64,000 nucleotides of DNA from Rallus limicola (GCA_022605955.1 JAKCOZ010000001.1:71182520-71246519); one strand, 5' to 3'. Positions 44,401-51,319 are shown, counted from the stretch's first letter. Numbers and translations are program-made. Notes: generated from the letters alone by a model not told the origin.

Positions 44401-46491
44401 GGAGGTGGGGGACTGGCAGTCAAAGATGCCATTGGAATACTCCAGCGCCTTGGAACCTGGAGGGAACAAAACCACATGGGGTCAGGCAGGAGGCAAGCAG
44501 GTCAGACAGACAGACATACAGCAAGGCTGGGAGACGCCAGGCAGCGTTCACTCTCTTTACTGGAACTGCCCACATCATGCAGCAACTTGGAGAAGGGCAA
44601 GCCCTTGCTGGCGTGCTACACAGCTCCAGCAAGAAGGAGGTGGGTTGGTCTGACAGAGGACATGGATGCAAAGGTGCGGTCTGGGATCTTGCTCCCTGGG
44701 AAGTATCAGGGGTGGAAAGTCCTGTGGGGGCAACTGGCTCTGCTAATGCTTTGAGTCATGCTGTAGGGATTGCACGGCCTGAGTCAGACACTAATGGTGT
44801 CCAGAGGAATTTTTATGTAGGAATATGTTACGCAGCTCCAAGGCACTGCAAAGCTTTAGAAAGACTAAATATGAAGATAAATAAAACGATTCAAATCACT
44901 TCTACACAAGAATAAATTTTAAACCCAACAGTTTGACAGGGTAGTACTGGTATTTGCATGTTAATAAAAAGAAAAAAAAATCTCCTCTTTGCATAAACTC
45001 ACAGTATGTATATTTGACCTACATTAAAAGCTGCTATATATTAAAGAAGGAAGGAAACTATGAATTCAGGGCTAAGGTTGATTTAAGTCAACCTAGCTAA
45101 TTCCAATTATAATTTCAGCACACTGTTCTGTGGCCTTAATACTATAAATGCCCCGGCACAATCAGATGTGTTCACGACAGAGCTTTATTTGCACTGTCAA
45201 CTTTTGGAAACTACACTCACATGCCACATAGGCACTTCCACAAACTTTCCTTCCTCTCATTTGGCAAGCCACAAAAATGCAAGAATTCTACTGATTCCCT
45301 TTGAAAAAAATAGAGAAAAGAAATCCCCACAACAGCACAGGAGTTGTCATATTACTTTATAGGTCCAGTGAGACGCATGAGTAAATGAAGTCTGTGGTGA
45401 CTTAAACATCACAATATCACATTATGTTGTTATATTAAACCTCATCCTGCCACAACCAACTTAGGCTTTTGGAAACACAGATACATGGTTGGATCCAAAT
45501 ACCACTATCTACTTATGGAAATTACTAAAGTCACAGCTTATATGTATTTTTAGAAATCATTATGATCCAACCGAATCCACCTGACGTGTTGCTGCTCCGT
45601 GTTCTTAATATCTTTAGGAAAACTGCAGACAAAAGTCGTTGTTCAAACAAAGCACGCCCTGTATTATGATTTTTTTCCCTTAAGGGAACTTATTTTAAGT
45701 GGAACTATTAAAGACTTTGTAACTGTGTTGCCATCCTTGCAGAGTATTATTTTTTCAGTTTGCGTAGCTGCTTGCATAGCTCTGCTGGAATAGGATTAAA
45801 CTATTAACTTCTTGCTGCTTTGCTCCTCTGGGTTATGTAATTACATTATTTTCTAACTCACCAGACTCAACTTAAAAGCAAAGGGTGTACACTTTGCGAT
45901 GCCTCTCCTCAGTCCACTTACAAGTTACATGTACTTATAAAAAACTCAGATGTTCAAGGCAGGTCCAAACCAAATATTTGGACCTAGAGCTTTCCAATTT
46001 AAAAAAAAAAAAGGAAAATTCTATGCATGGTTTAACTCTGTAGAGCTGAGAGAAGTTCAGAGTAGCCAGTATTAGGCAAACTTAGTCTTCCTGCCTGGCA
46101 GCAACTCTTTAAACACAGTCCACCTGGTTTAAAATATGCCTTGTCCTTAAGTTTTCATGTTGCTGTGTCCACCAGCTGAACTCCCCCACTCAGCCACTCT
46201 GAGCAGCGTTTTGAGAGAAGCTGGGAGAAAAACTCAGTTTAGCCATACCTGTGTGTGACACAGACTGTGCAATCCCTCCACTCTGTTTATTTGTAATCAC
46301 TAAGACGTAAGGGAAGACACCAAACATGATTACCAGCACATTCCCTTCACAGCCTGAAACTCTGCCCTTGGGGTATGAGAAAGAAGGACCAAAACAGCTA
46401 AATGAACAAGCTGCCCCCAGTGTTTACCTGCTATGATCCCATCCATCTGTTCCAGAGCCGCAGCGAGCATGTCACTTGCATCACTCATCAT
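2321..46491 (-). CDS. PPFIBP1: Liprin-beta-1 (PPFIBP1), 22 coding exons, 3' end outside window
   Basis: Liprin-beta-1 is a cytoplasmic scaffold. Family knowledge: the N-terminal coiled coil self-associates and binds KANK1 in the cortical microtubule-stabilising complex, and the SAM domains bind liprin-alpha, which links to LAR-type receptor phosphatases. The CDS joins, in gene order, 46491-46428, 44456-44251, 34069-33983, 32806-32693, 32178-32047, 25718-25626, 25121-25029, 23207-23093, 19349-19288, 18553-18469, 15116-14959, 13998-13868, 12332-12279, 11130-11070, 10003-9974, 8859-8688, 7298-7266, 4941-4800, 4499-4371, 3652-3502, 2662-2551 and 2409-2321. That is 2313 nt, 771 codons, with no phase conflict or internal stop. 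Predicted order: conserved N-terminus (1-90), coiled coil (about 100-350), Ser/Pro-rich linker (about 350-655), SAM1 (about 657-725), start of SAM2 (about 738 on). The N-terminus SDASDMLAAALEQMDGIIAG and the linker match liprin-beta-1, not liprin-beta-2. The remaining roughly 240 residues are not in the window. Confidence 0.96.
2551..2662 (-). CDS. PPFIBP1: PPFIBP1 exon 21: end of SAM1 and SAM1-SAM2 link
   Basis: The acceptor cctctcacag and donor CCA|GTAAGA bound 112 nt, phase 0 in and 1 out, residues 705-741. ELGIKHPLHRKKLQLALQAL closes SAM1; GSEEENNHGKLDYHWVT leads into SAM2. Confidence 0.96.
2663..3501 (-). other. PPFIBP1: PPFIBP1 intron 20-21
   Basis: An 839-bp intron between exons 20 and 21, bounded by GTGAGA and ACAG. 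I see nothing else in it. The next intron, 2410-2550, is only 141 bp. Confidence 0.85.
3502..3652 (-). CDS. PPFIBP1: PPFIBP1 exon 20: SAM domain 1
   Basis: The acceptor attctgtag and donor AAG|GTGAGA bound 151 nt, phase 2 in and 0 out, residues 654-704. MPFAKWTKEQVCNWLQDQGL, GSYISNGKHWILSGQTLLQA and SQQDLEK form most of the first SAM helical bundle, which in liprins takes part in liprin-alpha/liprin-beta assembly. Confidence 0.97.
3653..4370 (-). other. PPFIBP1: PPFIBP1 intron 19-20
   Basis: A 718-bp intron with an A-rich simple stretch (3663-3692) next to the exon 20 acceptor, which reads as T-rich polypyrimidine on the gene strand. Nothing else is seen. Confidence 0.85.
4371..4499 (-). CDS. 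PPFIBP1: PPFIBP1 exon 19: conserved pre-SAM region
   Basis: The acceptor aaactag and donor CAA|GTAAGA bound 129 nt, phase 2-2, residues 611-653. LRRSQSTTFNPDDMSEMEFK then RGGTRATAGPRLGWSRDLG is the signature region before SAM1, nearly identical to mammals. The intron separating it from exon 18 is only 300 bp. Confidence 0.95.
4800..4941 (-). CDS. PPFIBP1: PPFIBP1 exon 18: end of linker, RLFGK block
   Basis: The acceptor tctaatag and strong donor AAA|GTAAGT bound 142 nt, phase 1 in and 2 out, residues 564-610. AETEKGSADHLDLAGLPPRP, then MTPPSPDSRKKARGIKRLFG, matches mammalian liprin-beta-1 (PPPSPDSKKKSRGIMKLFGK). Confidence 0.95.
4942..7265 (-). other. PPFIBP1: PPFIBP1 intron 17-18
   Basis: A 2.3 kb intron. 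It contains a cluster of AGGCCTG repeats (5898-5954) and next to it an open stretch with a perfect GTAAGT donor that I did not accept as an exon. Confidence 0.8.
5898..5954. repeat. Short imperfect tandem repeat of AGGCCTG units
   Basis: Four AGGCCTG cores occur in 57 bases, at alternating spacings (caggcctggaa twice, then gtcaggcctgcaact-type twice). This looks like local slippage expansion. Confidence 0.8.
7266..7298 (-). CDS. PPFIBP1: PPFIBP1 exon 17: 33-nt microexon coding RSRSASAPTL
   Basis: A weak acceptor (tatctgaag) and donor TAG|GTATAG enclose 33 nt, phase 1-1. With the G from exon 16 it codes for DRSRSASAPTL, aligned with mammalian DRKRSASAPTL (residues 553-563). It near-repeats the RTASAPNL at the end of exon 16. 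Skipping is frame-preserving. Confidence 0.9.
   Translation of the reverse strand: MAVEVQVHLL
7299..8687 (-). other. PPFIBP1: PPFIBP1 intron 16-17
   Basis: A 1.39 kb intron upstream of the 33-nt microexon. No repeat or extra exon was recognised. Confidence 0.8.
8688..8859 (-). CDS. PPFIBP1: PPFIBP1 exon 16: linker with basic RSSFGRGFFKIK block
   Basis: The acceptor ttgagcag and donor TGG|GTAGGT bound 172 nt, phase 0 in and 1 out, residues 496-552. FGTRKARSSFGRGFFKIK then NNKRTASAPNL is nearly identical to the mammalian protein; the preceding FATLPPKSPSHGG is proline-rich. RTASAP resembles a mode-1 14-3-3 site (R-S/T-x-S-x-P). Confidence 0.95.
8860..9973 (-). other. PPFIBP1: PPFIBP1 intron 15-16
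   Basis: A 1.1 kb intron; nothing recognised. A pair of TTAGC/GCTAA-rich motifs near 9700 is AT-rich but not diagnostic. Confidence 0.8.
9974..10003 (-). CDS. PPFIBP1: PPFIBP1 exon 15: 30-nt microexon
   Basis: The acceptor cccaaacag and donor GAG|GTAACG enclose only 30 nt, phase 0-0, coding DRDSAQKSTE (486-495). It sits where mammals have GEKETIQKTSED; QKS/QKT is the shared core. Its small size and symmetric phase suit optional inclusion. Confidence 0.78.
10004..11069 (-). other. PPFIBP1: PPFIBP1 intron 14-15
   Basis: A 1.07 kb intron following the weak GTTGGT donor of exon 14; short A-runs near 10855, nothing else seen. Confidence 0.8.
11070..11130 (-). CDS. PPFIBP1: PPFIBP1 exon 14: linker, QKSSSLSSLRKE motif
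   Basis: The acceptor ccttccag begins ACTTCT..., 61 nt, phase 2 in and 0 out, residues 465-485. TSLLQKSSSLSSLRKETSEA aligns with mammalian SSLQKSSSLGNLKKETSDG. The donor is unusual, GCG|GTTGGT, a poor match to GTRAGT; the border follows from the phase-0 join to DRDSAQKSTE in the next exon. Confidence 0.87.
11131..12278 (-). other. PPFIBP1: PPFIBP1 intron 13-14
   Basis: A 1.15 kb intron downstream of the cassette-type exon 13; no recognised element. Confidence 0.8.
12279..12332 (-). CDS. PPFIBP1: PPFIBP1 exon 13: 54-nt phase-symmetric exon, probably a cassette
   Basis: The acceptor ggttttgcag and strong donor AGT|GTAAGT enclose 54 nt, phase 2 at both ends. With its neighbours it codes for SEGRSTGSSLETKLCDSPV, followed by TSLLQKSSS. 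The mammalian counterpart reads ATVDTQLCDKLLTSSLQKSS, so ETKLCD and the join to TSLLQKSS support a real exon. Skipping keeps the frame (Arg at the junction in place of Ser...Val), so inclusion is likely regulated. Confidence 0.82.
12333..13867 (-). other. PPFIBP1: PPFIBP1 intron 12-13
   Basis: A 1.5 kb intron upstream of exon 13. Several long open frames around 12580-13390 show no family similarity and are taken as chance. A short (GTTT)n lies at about 12680. Confidence 0.8.
13868..13998 (-). CDS. PPFIBP1: PPFIBP1 exon 12: linker, with two possible acceptors
   Basis: The protein reads (NSLQ)IHTSILQISIPSF and then a Ser/Thr/Lys-rich tail ending ASEM, residues 404-446, phase 0 in and 2 out, donor GAG|GTATTA. 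ILQISIPS aligns with mammalian ILQVSIPS. Two acceptors lie 12 bases apart: tctttttag (border 13998, includes NSLQ) and ccttacag (border 13986, gives EE-IHTSILQ, closer to the mammalian EEFHTTILQ). The longer form is listed. Confidence 0.88.
13999..14958 (-). other. PPFIBP1: PPFIBP1 intron 11-12
   Basis: A 960-bp intron with no recognised element beyond an oligo-T stretch near 14110. Confidence 0.8.
14959..15116 (-). CDS. PPFIBP1: PPFIBP1 exon 11: acidic/serine linker
   Basis: The acceptor cccttcag and donor GAG|GTATGG bound 158 nt, phase 1 in and 0 out, residues 351-403. The landmark DAEKSPSPTPV aligns with DLEKSPSPTPV of mammalian liprin-beta-1; flanking GKESDGEDYLNSGS and IHDDFNLSIHEE are more diverged. 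SPSPTP is a proline-directed phosphorylation-type motif. Confidence 0.93.
17652..18150 (-). mobile_element. CR1 LINE fragment (3' end at left), interrupted
   Basis: On the plus strand it begins atcacagaattacaggctgg and continues ggggttggaaaggacatc, the reverse complement of a CR1 3' end. It runs through typical CR1 sequence (ctccctgggcagcctgtgcc, agtgctctgtcagc, ctgttgctggacaccac) and ends near ctccagtcccctcatcatct. It lies antisense to the plus strand, in the same orientation as PPFIBP1, and is truncated. A further CR1 tail interrupts it at about 18000. Confidence 0.9.
18000..18065 (+). mobile_element. Very short CR1 3' end nested in the opposite-strand CR1
   Basis: The stretch gggttggacttgatgacctc, then ttgaggtccctttcaacacc and the tail gttctgtgattct, is a sense CR1 3' terminus. 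It sits between ctcagtctt and cttctccaggctgaa of the host CR1, which would be almost contiguous without it. Confidence 0.82.
18469..18553 (-). CDS. PPFIBP1: PPFIBP1 exon 10, end of coiled coil, with two possible donors
   Basis: The acceptor tattttag starts DRKIEELRQSLNRYKKVQDM, then VILAQGKK, residues 323-350. Two in-phase donors are nine bases apart: AAAG|GTATAG (border 18469, includes GKK; mammalian protein as I recall it has GKKGK here) and CAAG|GTAAAA (border 18478, omits three residues). Either leaves one G that joins the GC of the next exon to make Gly. The longer form is given. Confidence 0.9.
18554..19287 (-). other. PPFIBP1: PPFIBP1 intron 9-10
   Basis: A 734-bp intron, nothing recognised. 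Confidence 0.8.
19288..19349 (-). CDS. PPFIBP1: PPFIBP1 exon 9: coiled coil
   Basis: The 62-nt exon has acceptor gtttttag and donor AAG|GTAGCA. With the G left by exon 8 it gives DIEVQKMKKAVESLMAANEE then K, residues 302-322, conserved in mammals. The preceding 3.7 kb intron holds the polypurine minisatellite, about 1.97 kb upstream of this acceptor. Confidence 0.94.
19350..23092 (-). other. PPFIBP1: PPFIBP1 intron 8-9
   Basis: A 3.7 kb intron dominated by the purine minisatellite at 21310-22198. The sequence on both sides (19350-21250 and 22200-23092) is unremarkable. Confidence 0.85.
21310..22198. repeat. Polypurine GA-rich minisatellite, about 890 bp
   Basis: From 21362 to 22198 the plus strand has 837 bases with no pyrimidine. 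The left part has 12-bp agagggaggagg units, the middle mostly 13-bp agagggagggggg units with occasional 14-bp variants, and about 22000-22165 is a homogeneous run of 12-bp agagggaggggg units. It ends in an A-rich tail. The long open frames it produces (Arg/Gly on plus, Ser/Pro on minus) are artefacts. The gene transcript carries the C/U-rich strand. Such mirror-symmetric purine tracts can form triplex (H-DNA) and G-quadruplex structures. Confidence 0.97.
23093..23207 (-). CDS. PPFIBP1: PPFIBP1 exon 8: coiled coil
   Basis: The acceptor tgttacag and donor GAG|GTAAGA bound 115 nt, phase 0 in and phase 1 out, residues 264-301. It codes for DELTALKDKLEQKEAEVKRL then QEKLVSKVKGEGIEILDR, matching the family end to end. 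Confidence 0.95.
23208..25028 (-). other. PPFIBP1: PPFIBP1 intron 7-8
   Basis: A 1.8 kb intron with an A-rich run at about 23462-23485 and CR1 end fragments at 23936-24060. Otherwise nothing is seen. Confidence 0.8.
23936..24060 (-). mobile_element. CR1 3'-end fragment(s)
   Basis: Plus-strand text catagaatcacagaatcaca, ggggttggaagggacctcaa and gtccaacccccctgcc is the reverse complement of a CR1 3' end with its octamer tail repeated. A second partial end, accacagaatcttaggga, lies at 24041-24058, so two pieces may abut. Confidence 0.9.
25029..25121 (-). CDS. PPFIBP1: PPFIBP1 exon 7: coiled coil
   Basis: The acceptor gttaccag precedes SLMAKLSSMKIKVGQMQYEK then QRMEQKSHMLK, 31 codons, phase 0-0, residues 233-263. 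The length equals the mammalian exon, but the last residues (SHMLK) differ from the mammalian WESLK. The donor is the weak form AAG|GTGTAG. The border is supported by the clean phase-0 join to DELTALKDKL in the next exon. Confidence 0.88.
25122..25625 (-). other. PPFIBP1: PPFIBP1 intron 6-7
   Basis: A 504-bp intron, nothing recognised. Confidence 0.85.
25626..25718 (-). CDS. PPFIBP1: PPFIBP1 exon 6: coiled coil
   Basis: The acceptor cgcccag and donor AAA|GTAAGT bound 93 nt (phase 0-0), residues 202-232: DLIQEINELRLRVGEMDNER then LQYEKKLKTTK. It follows a 6.3 kb intron that contains the 38-bp inverted repeat. Confidence 0.95.
26738..26797. repeat. Purine-rich low-complexity stretch
   Basis: About 60 bases of A and G runs (gggaaaaagagaaggggg type), broken by a single T near 26784. 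Confidence 0.75.
28100..28206. repeat. Perfect 38-bp inverted repeat with 31-nt spacer
   Basis: Bases 28100-28137 are the exact reverse complement of 28169-28206 (38 of 38). After one mismatch (28138/28168) four more pairs form (28139-28142 with 28164-28167), leaving a loop of 21 nt. Either transcript would fold into a very stable hairpin of about 107 nt. The arms contain no CR1 or other repeat I recognise, and no target-site duplication is obvious. Confidence 0.95.
32047..32178 (-). CDS. PPFIBP1: PPFIBP1 exon 5: coiled coil
   Basis: The acceptor gaattag and donor GAG|GTAAGT bound 132 nt (44 codons, phase 0-0), residues 158-201. The protein begins ELLSRTSLETQKLDLMAEIS and ends KDRLDYEDRFRDTE, as in mammalian liprin-beta-1. 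Confidence 0.95.
32179..32692 (-). other. PPFIBP1: PPFIBP1 intron 4-5
   Basis: A 514-bp intron, nothing recognised. Confidence 0.85.
32693..32806 (-). CDS. PPFIBP1: PPFIBP1 exon 4: coiled coil
   Basis: The acceptor gctgtgcag and donor CAG|GTATTT bound 114 nt, phase 0-0, residues 120-157. It codes for VSVLTDQVEAQGEKIRDLEF followed by CLEEHREKLNATEEMLQQ, one of the most conserved liprin-beta segments, with heptad-spaced leucines. Confidence 0.95.
32807..33982 (-). other. PPFIBP1: PPFIBP1 intron 3-4
   Basis: A 1.18 kb intron, nothing recognised. Confidence 0.85.
33983..34069 (-). CDS. PPFIBP1: PPFIBP1 exon 3: start of coiled coil
   Basis: The acceptor ttttcag and donor CAA|GTGAGT bound 87 nt (29 codons, phase 0-0). 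The protein TNGHISGNGDVYQERL continues ARLENDKESLVLQ, a characteristic liprin-beta stretch. Residues 91-119. This is the exon to which the alternative first exon at 38443 would be joined. Confidence 0.95.
35540..35605 (+). mobile_element. CR1 3'-end fragment
   Basis: The text agggttggacccaatgatct, then caaggtcccttccaacccct, ends in the octamer tail attctatgattctatgatt. Only the last 65 or so bases of the element are present, antisense to PPFIBP1. Confidence 0.92.
38443..38499 (-). CDS. Candidate alternative first coding exon of PPFIBP1
   Basis: Just downstream of a CpG-rich block in the 10 kb intron, a minus-strand open frame reads MTSMEYSWDIHGHCVWLNK and then meets a strong donor AAG|GTAAGG in phase 0. 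The next exon downstream (33983-34069) starts in phase 0, so splicing would give this 19-residue start followed by TNGHISGNGDVYQERL and would replace residues 1-90. The ATG at 38490 has the better context (A at -3, G at +4) and would give 16 residues; the one at 38499 is weaker. The frame stays open upstream to 39099, so the true start is uncertain. This is inference: no homologue of the peptide is recognised. Confidence 0.5.
38500..38860 (-). promoter_or_regulatory. CpG-rich block, candidate internal promoter of PPFIBP1
   Basis: This is the only clearly GC- and CpG-rich stretch I see in an otherwise CpG-poor window. More than 20 CpGs lie in about 350 bases, including the cluster gcgctcctcgggcggagcga with a GC-box core (gggcgg, 38732-38737). 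It sits immediately upstream, in gene orientation, of a candidate first exon with a good splice donor. No TATA box is evident. It also carries a short AGC repeat that would be CTG-type in the transcript. Confidence 0.5.
38704..38724. repeat. (AGC)7 microsatellite in the CpG-rich block
   Basis: Seven uninterrupted AGC units follow AGC-AGT. On the gene strand this reads GCT repeats within the possible 5'UTR of the alternative first exon. Confidence 0.85.
44251..44456 (-). CDS. PPFIBP1: PPFIBP1 exon 2: conserved liprin-beta N-terminal region
   Basis: The acceptor ttccctccag and donor ATG|GTACAG bound 206 nt, phase 1 in and phase 0 out, residues 22-90. The protein runs SKALEYSNGIFDCQSPTSPF, then LRALHLVEDLRGLLEMME, and ends EWLQSQM, nearly identical to mammalian liprin-beta-1. 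This region is absent from a product started at the candidate alternative first exon at 38443. Confidence 0.95.
44457..46427 (-). other. PPFIBP1: PPFIBP1 intron 1-2
   Basis: A 1.97 kb intron with AT-rich stretches near 44930-45100; nothing recognised. Confidence 0.85.
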
Positions 46492-46592
46492 CTTCTCTCT
46501 TCCAAGGAACAATCACCAGCTACACCATAAGGAGCAACAAAGTGCTGATAGTGTGAGTTGGATCCAGAGATTCAAGTAGTCTGCAACTCAAT
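46428..46592 (-). CDS. PPFIBP1: PPFIBP1 exon 1 of the CDS (start codon, 5'UTR part 46492-46592)
   Basis: The acceptor ttttgcag precedes base 46592 and the donor CAG|GTAAAC follows 46428. Two adjacent ATGs (46491 and 46488) open the family N-terminus MSDASDMLAAALEQMDGII. The first ATG is used here because liprin-beta-1 begins Met-Met; the second would lose one residue. An upstream in-frame ATG at 46512 would add MFLGREK; I did not choose it because the family lacks this extension. The exon codes for residues 1-21 plus one base of Gly22. Because it starts at a splice acceptor, at least one non-coding exon lies further right. Confidence 0.95.
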
Positions 46593-47194
46593 CTGCAAAA
46601 GAGAACATAATTTCAGTGCATTTCTCTGAATTCAGACACTATCATCACTGGACCAGCAGGAAGACTGGAGCTATTTGTTAACCACAAAACTTGGATTGTT
46701 CACCAGCAGGCATGAAGTAGCAGCAAATCAAAGCACCAACCTGATGATCCACTTCCTGCTGTTGGCCAGCCTGTGGCTTGCTGTGCCCACAGGTCTGTGC
46801 CACTTGAAGGAACATCCCTGAGAACACCTCAGAAATCCCACAAGGCACTTCAGGGAAGCTTACATAGAAGGCACAGGCCTTTCAGCACTAAAAGGAAGCT
46901 GTAACTCAGCAATAACCTATGTGTCTATCCACTGTATTTCTTCTCCCCAAGAATTTGCTGCTATAGAAACAGAGGAGTCTGAACATTTGCCCAAGATTTC
47001 TGGATGTCTGACAATCTGGAAGACCTGGGCATGCAGTCATATGCCTACAGACAGGATCTCTCAAATGCCCAGGACTCATTTGACATAGCATGCGTGCACA
47101 GGCTATCTCAACAGTGCTGCTCTGAGCTTAGCAGAGATTCATGCAGTAATGATGCAATCTGATCTTACCCTCAAACTCTTGAAACCAAGAAGTG

Positions 47195-47491
47195 GTCCCC
47201 AGAGGAGTATTAGGAGGATGGGGTCAGGCTTTTTTTGCAATGGGCACAAACTTCAATACAGGAAGCTCCACCTAAACAGGAGGAGGAACTTCTTTACTGT
47301 AAGGGTGGCAGAGCACTGGGACAGGCTGCCCAGAGAGGTTGAGGAGTCTCCATCTCTGGAGACATTCAAAACCCGCCAGGATGCTGTCCTGTGCAGCTTG
47401 CTTTAGGTGATCCTGCTCTGGCGGGGCGGGGGTAGACTAGGTGATGTCCAGAGGTCCCTTTCCACCCCGACTCTTCTGTGATTCTGTGATT
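47195..47491 (+). mobile_element. CR1 LINE 3' fragment, about 300 bp
   Basis: Plus-strand CR1 text includes aggaggaacttctttactgt, aagggtggcagagcactggg, acaggctgcccagagaggtt and gaggtccctttccaccccga, ending cttctgtgattctgtgatt. It is 5'-truncated and antisense to PPFIBP1. Confidence 0.93.
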
Positions 47492-48755
47492 TCCAGCAGA
47501 GCCTGGAACAGTGAACCTGCCCGGTGTGCTGCCCAGGCAGGTTAACAGCACACCCAAAATCCCAACGGGGTGCAAGTTAAGCACATACTTAGGTATTTTG
47601 CCCAAGTGGAGCTGCAGAGGTCAGAGGGATACCAGGTCCCTTTACCCCAGCACAGCGCACACATGACCTCCTGAAATAGCCCAGACCGCTGTGGCTTTAA
47701 CCTAGGACAGGCGAGACTGCTTCTGCTATAAATACAGCTATGGAACGACGTTAAACCAACACCAGGAAGGAAAACTCACTTTAACCTTTTGCATACCCTG
47801 CCATTTGGGTTTTGTATTAGGCTGCACCACTCCTGACATTTGCCCCAACATAAGCAATTAAGAAAGTTGTTCACAGTTTCTCTGGCGTAAGTCCTGGAAA
47901 AGAATCTACTTTAAAAACAAAACAAAACTTCACACTATAAACTGAATTTTTGCCCTCCTACGAGTTACACCATTGGTGTAACCCAGCTGGGAAGTAGCTC
48001 TTACTGGGGACTGCCAGACAGCTTTGCTGAAATGTGATCCTTCAAATGCCAGCAAACATGTCATCTTCCACACCAAAACTTTTGTTATATAAAGTAGGTC
48101 CAAACCCAAAGGTAACTTTTGAAGGACGGCACAAAGACTACCGTGCTTTTGGAAAATGCCTTACTTAGTTGTCAGAATCAGAAAATTCAAAGTAACTTTA
48201 AACAATCAAAATACCTTGAAGTTAAGGAGTTCCAAATATTTAAAAATGCAGTAGCATCATAACTGAAGGCTTCAAGAAGGAAGCCCCTGAGTTTAAACCC
48301 AATATAAAAAGTAAGCTTCAAGGACTACAGCACCTGACATAATTTGCAGATCATTCAAGGTATTTAGTCCAGTGTCTCTACATCTGATAAAAATGAGCAG
48401 AAAACCTGGCTTTTGCAAACACATTCTCTGGGACAATTCTGAAGACAATCTTGTCCTTTCCCCTTTGGGATACCCTGGTTTTGATAACCAGGTTCTGTTG
48501 AAGTCTAGTAAACATAGGCATCTGCGCTGGATTTCCCTCTGAAGGCAAAGAACACCCAGAGAAACCTCAGGGCTGCTGCTGCCCTAAGCAAAATGCTGGT
48601 TCCTGACAGGACCAACAATGCAAAGTACCCACAAACCTGCAACCAGTTAACATTTGGGAATCAGGAATGCCCACAATCTTCCCAGTGTGCGTAAACACCT
48701 GATGGAATAAGTAAAGATGAGCCAGACTCTTCTCAGTGAGGTCCAGTGACATGAC

Positions 48756-48990
48756 AAGATGCAATGGGAGCACACTTAAACACAGGAAATTCCACTTCAC
48801 CATGAACAGAAATTAAAATTTTTTTTTACTGTGAGGGTGGCAACCACTGGAAGAGTTGCTCTTTTGGGGCCTTCATCTTTGGAGCTACCCACAGACTGAC
48901 TGCTCAGTGCAGCCAGCTCTGAGCAACCTTGCTTTGGGCAGGAGGTGACCTGGAGACCTCAAGAGGTGCCTTCCCACTTCAGCCATCAGT
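48756..48990 (+). mobile_element. Degenerate CR1 LINE 3' fragment
   Basis: Diverged but recognisable CR1 order: cacaggaaattccacttcac, tttactgtgagggtggcaac, cactggaagagttgctc, then caggaggtgacctggagacc and gaggtgccttcccacttcag. The tail octamers are lost, so it is an older copy than the one at 47195. Confidence 0.75.
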
Positions 48991-51319
48991 GAGCTCATCA
49001 TAGCTCATGATCAAGTGTTAAACAAGGTACTGAGGAGGCTGCCTAGGCAAAGCCAAACTGGAGGCAGAAAACTGCTCCCTAATCACTTTTGTTCACAGTG
49101 CACCCCTTTTTTCCTCACCTTTTGTCTAGGAGAGATATTAATTAGGGGCAAGGAACTGCTAATTCACATTTGCACAATAAAACCATGTCTCACAGGCACC
49201 AGAAACATCACCATCCCTGCACTTCATCCAGGCACAATCACTCCTCATGTTTCCAAAAAAAGCACTCCTTGTTTTTCCTAAACAAGGGGTTTGTCTGTGG
49301 TTATCAAAAAATCCCTGAAACAGCTCTATTGAAGAGAGCAGCAGTTGCAGACAATGGCACCATCAGCATCCAGGAGGCCTCCAGCATTTACCCCACTGTT
49401 ACCAGGTCCTATCTTCAAGGAAGGAGTGACGTCAGCCTGCAGAGTCTCCTCCACTGACAGTGAAAAAAGAGCTGTGCTGCTGAAAGCAGCAGTGAGAAAT
49501 GTTAAGATAAAATTTAGTGAAGGAAGACCATGCAAACACCCTGATCTCCAAAAATGCCTTCCACCACGCATGAAGCACCCATTACCAGCCTGACCAAGCC
49601 TACAGCTGAGAAACTCAGAGAGGTGAAATAAAAAGAACAAAAAAAAAATTAAATAAAATAAAAAACCCCAAAACCCCAACAAATTGAACAGCTGGAAATG
49701 ATGCAACAAAATCCCAGTTTCCTGGTTATTTGGTCCTAAAAGTGGTCATTGAAAACTAGCCTAGAACAGCACATCCTGATCTGGCCACCTTCCCAGCACA
49801 CTGCATCACATCTAGCAGTCAGGAAGTAAAAACAGAGAGATAGAAAAAAACCCCAATATTAGAGCCATCCTTCCCCAGCCAAGGGCACAGAATGGCTTTT
49901 ATTCTTTGCACACCATCTCCAGCACGCGGGGAGCGGATGGGCAGGGAAGGAATCAAAGACCTGGTACACCAGCAGACCAAAGAACTGAACTGCATGAAAC
50001 AAGAAAAGACAACAATCTGCAGGAGTAAGGGGGTAGAAATGAGAAGTGCAGAGTCAAAGCAACACACTTATTAGACAGAAGTCATAGATCACCAGTCTTT
50101 GTGTATTACAGGTAGAAGAACAATACAGAAACACCAGAAGATAATCCCTGCATCTGCTGAAGGGTGCTGAGACTGCTTCTGATTTCACAAACTTTGAGAG
50201 GAGTCTGGGCTGACAGCTAACACAGCAGACCTTTCCCATTAAGTATGTTCCTTTCTTAGTTTTGCTTACTATAGCTTTGGTCTATTAGAAATAAAACCTA
50301 AGAGAAAACTCAAAGCATCAGGATTTTTTTGTTGGCAGTGACTAAGGAAAACCACACAGTCTGGTAACATGAACGAAAATCCATCTTGAAGAAACGCAAC
50401 ACAGCTCTTTAGGAAAATGAGGAATAGCTAATATTTCAGATGATGTCAAGCAGATTAAATTCCTTTCACTCACAAAAGTAAAAAAAGAAACACCAACCCA
50501 AACAAACAAAAAACCCCACACCATTTTAACACAGACGGATTTAGACATGGCAGATGAATGAGAAACCAAGGTGCACACAAGAGATTGAGAGGCAGACACA
50601 CACAAGCCACTCCCTGGCAAAATGCCATTGAGAACACACCTGGGAGCAAAGTACCGACAGTACCCTGACAGACCATTTAAAATAAGTTTTTTCTTTGCTT
50701 TCCAAGAAATAACGACTTACCTTCCTTATTCCTTCAATACCTACACAATCAGTGCAAGACGGGGTGGGTGGGGGGCTGATTTTTGAGAAGCAGATCCCCC
50801 TTTTAAGGCTCCCAGCTGAATAGCCCGCTCATGCCGGCAAGAACAAGCATCACTTCATCAAGGCTGTGTTTACATTCCACCATGAAAAAAATTCAAACAC
50901 AAACGCAGCTCTCTCTACTATCAGTTACAATTAATCTCATCCCTAGCTGGCATTTCTACCGCATCCCTGGCCGTTAGGGAAATGTTATTTGGTCTTACTT
51001 GCTTAACGTCCCTTCCTCTGGTTCGAGCACACCAGCTGGTTGCTAGGGCTATGCTGTTCACTTTTCAGTAGGTGGAGATTTTTTTTATTTTTATTTTTGA
51101 ATGACATACAAACCCTCTGGCTACAGTGCTAGTGAAGACGTATTCCACACGGCTTACAGAGTAAACAAAACGCTGCCCTGCAAATAAATCCAAGGAAAGC
51201 TAGGGGAAAAAAAACCAACAAGAGGCTTTGTGAATGGCAACTACAGTCTGCTGGATGCAAAGAGGAAAGCTGCCTGAATATGGATTTCAAAACTCAGATA
51301 TTTAATTAAGATGGCAGAC

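Noticed and set aside
2321..46491. Assignment to the paralogue PPFIBP2 (liprin-beta-2)
   Set aside because: The N-terminus SKALEYSNGIFDCQSPTSP, the linker RSSFGRGFFKIK and TTFNPDDMSE are liprin-beta-1 features that liprin-beta-2 lacks.
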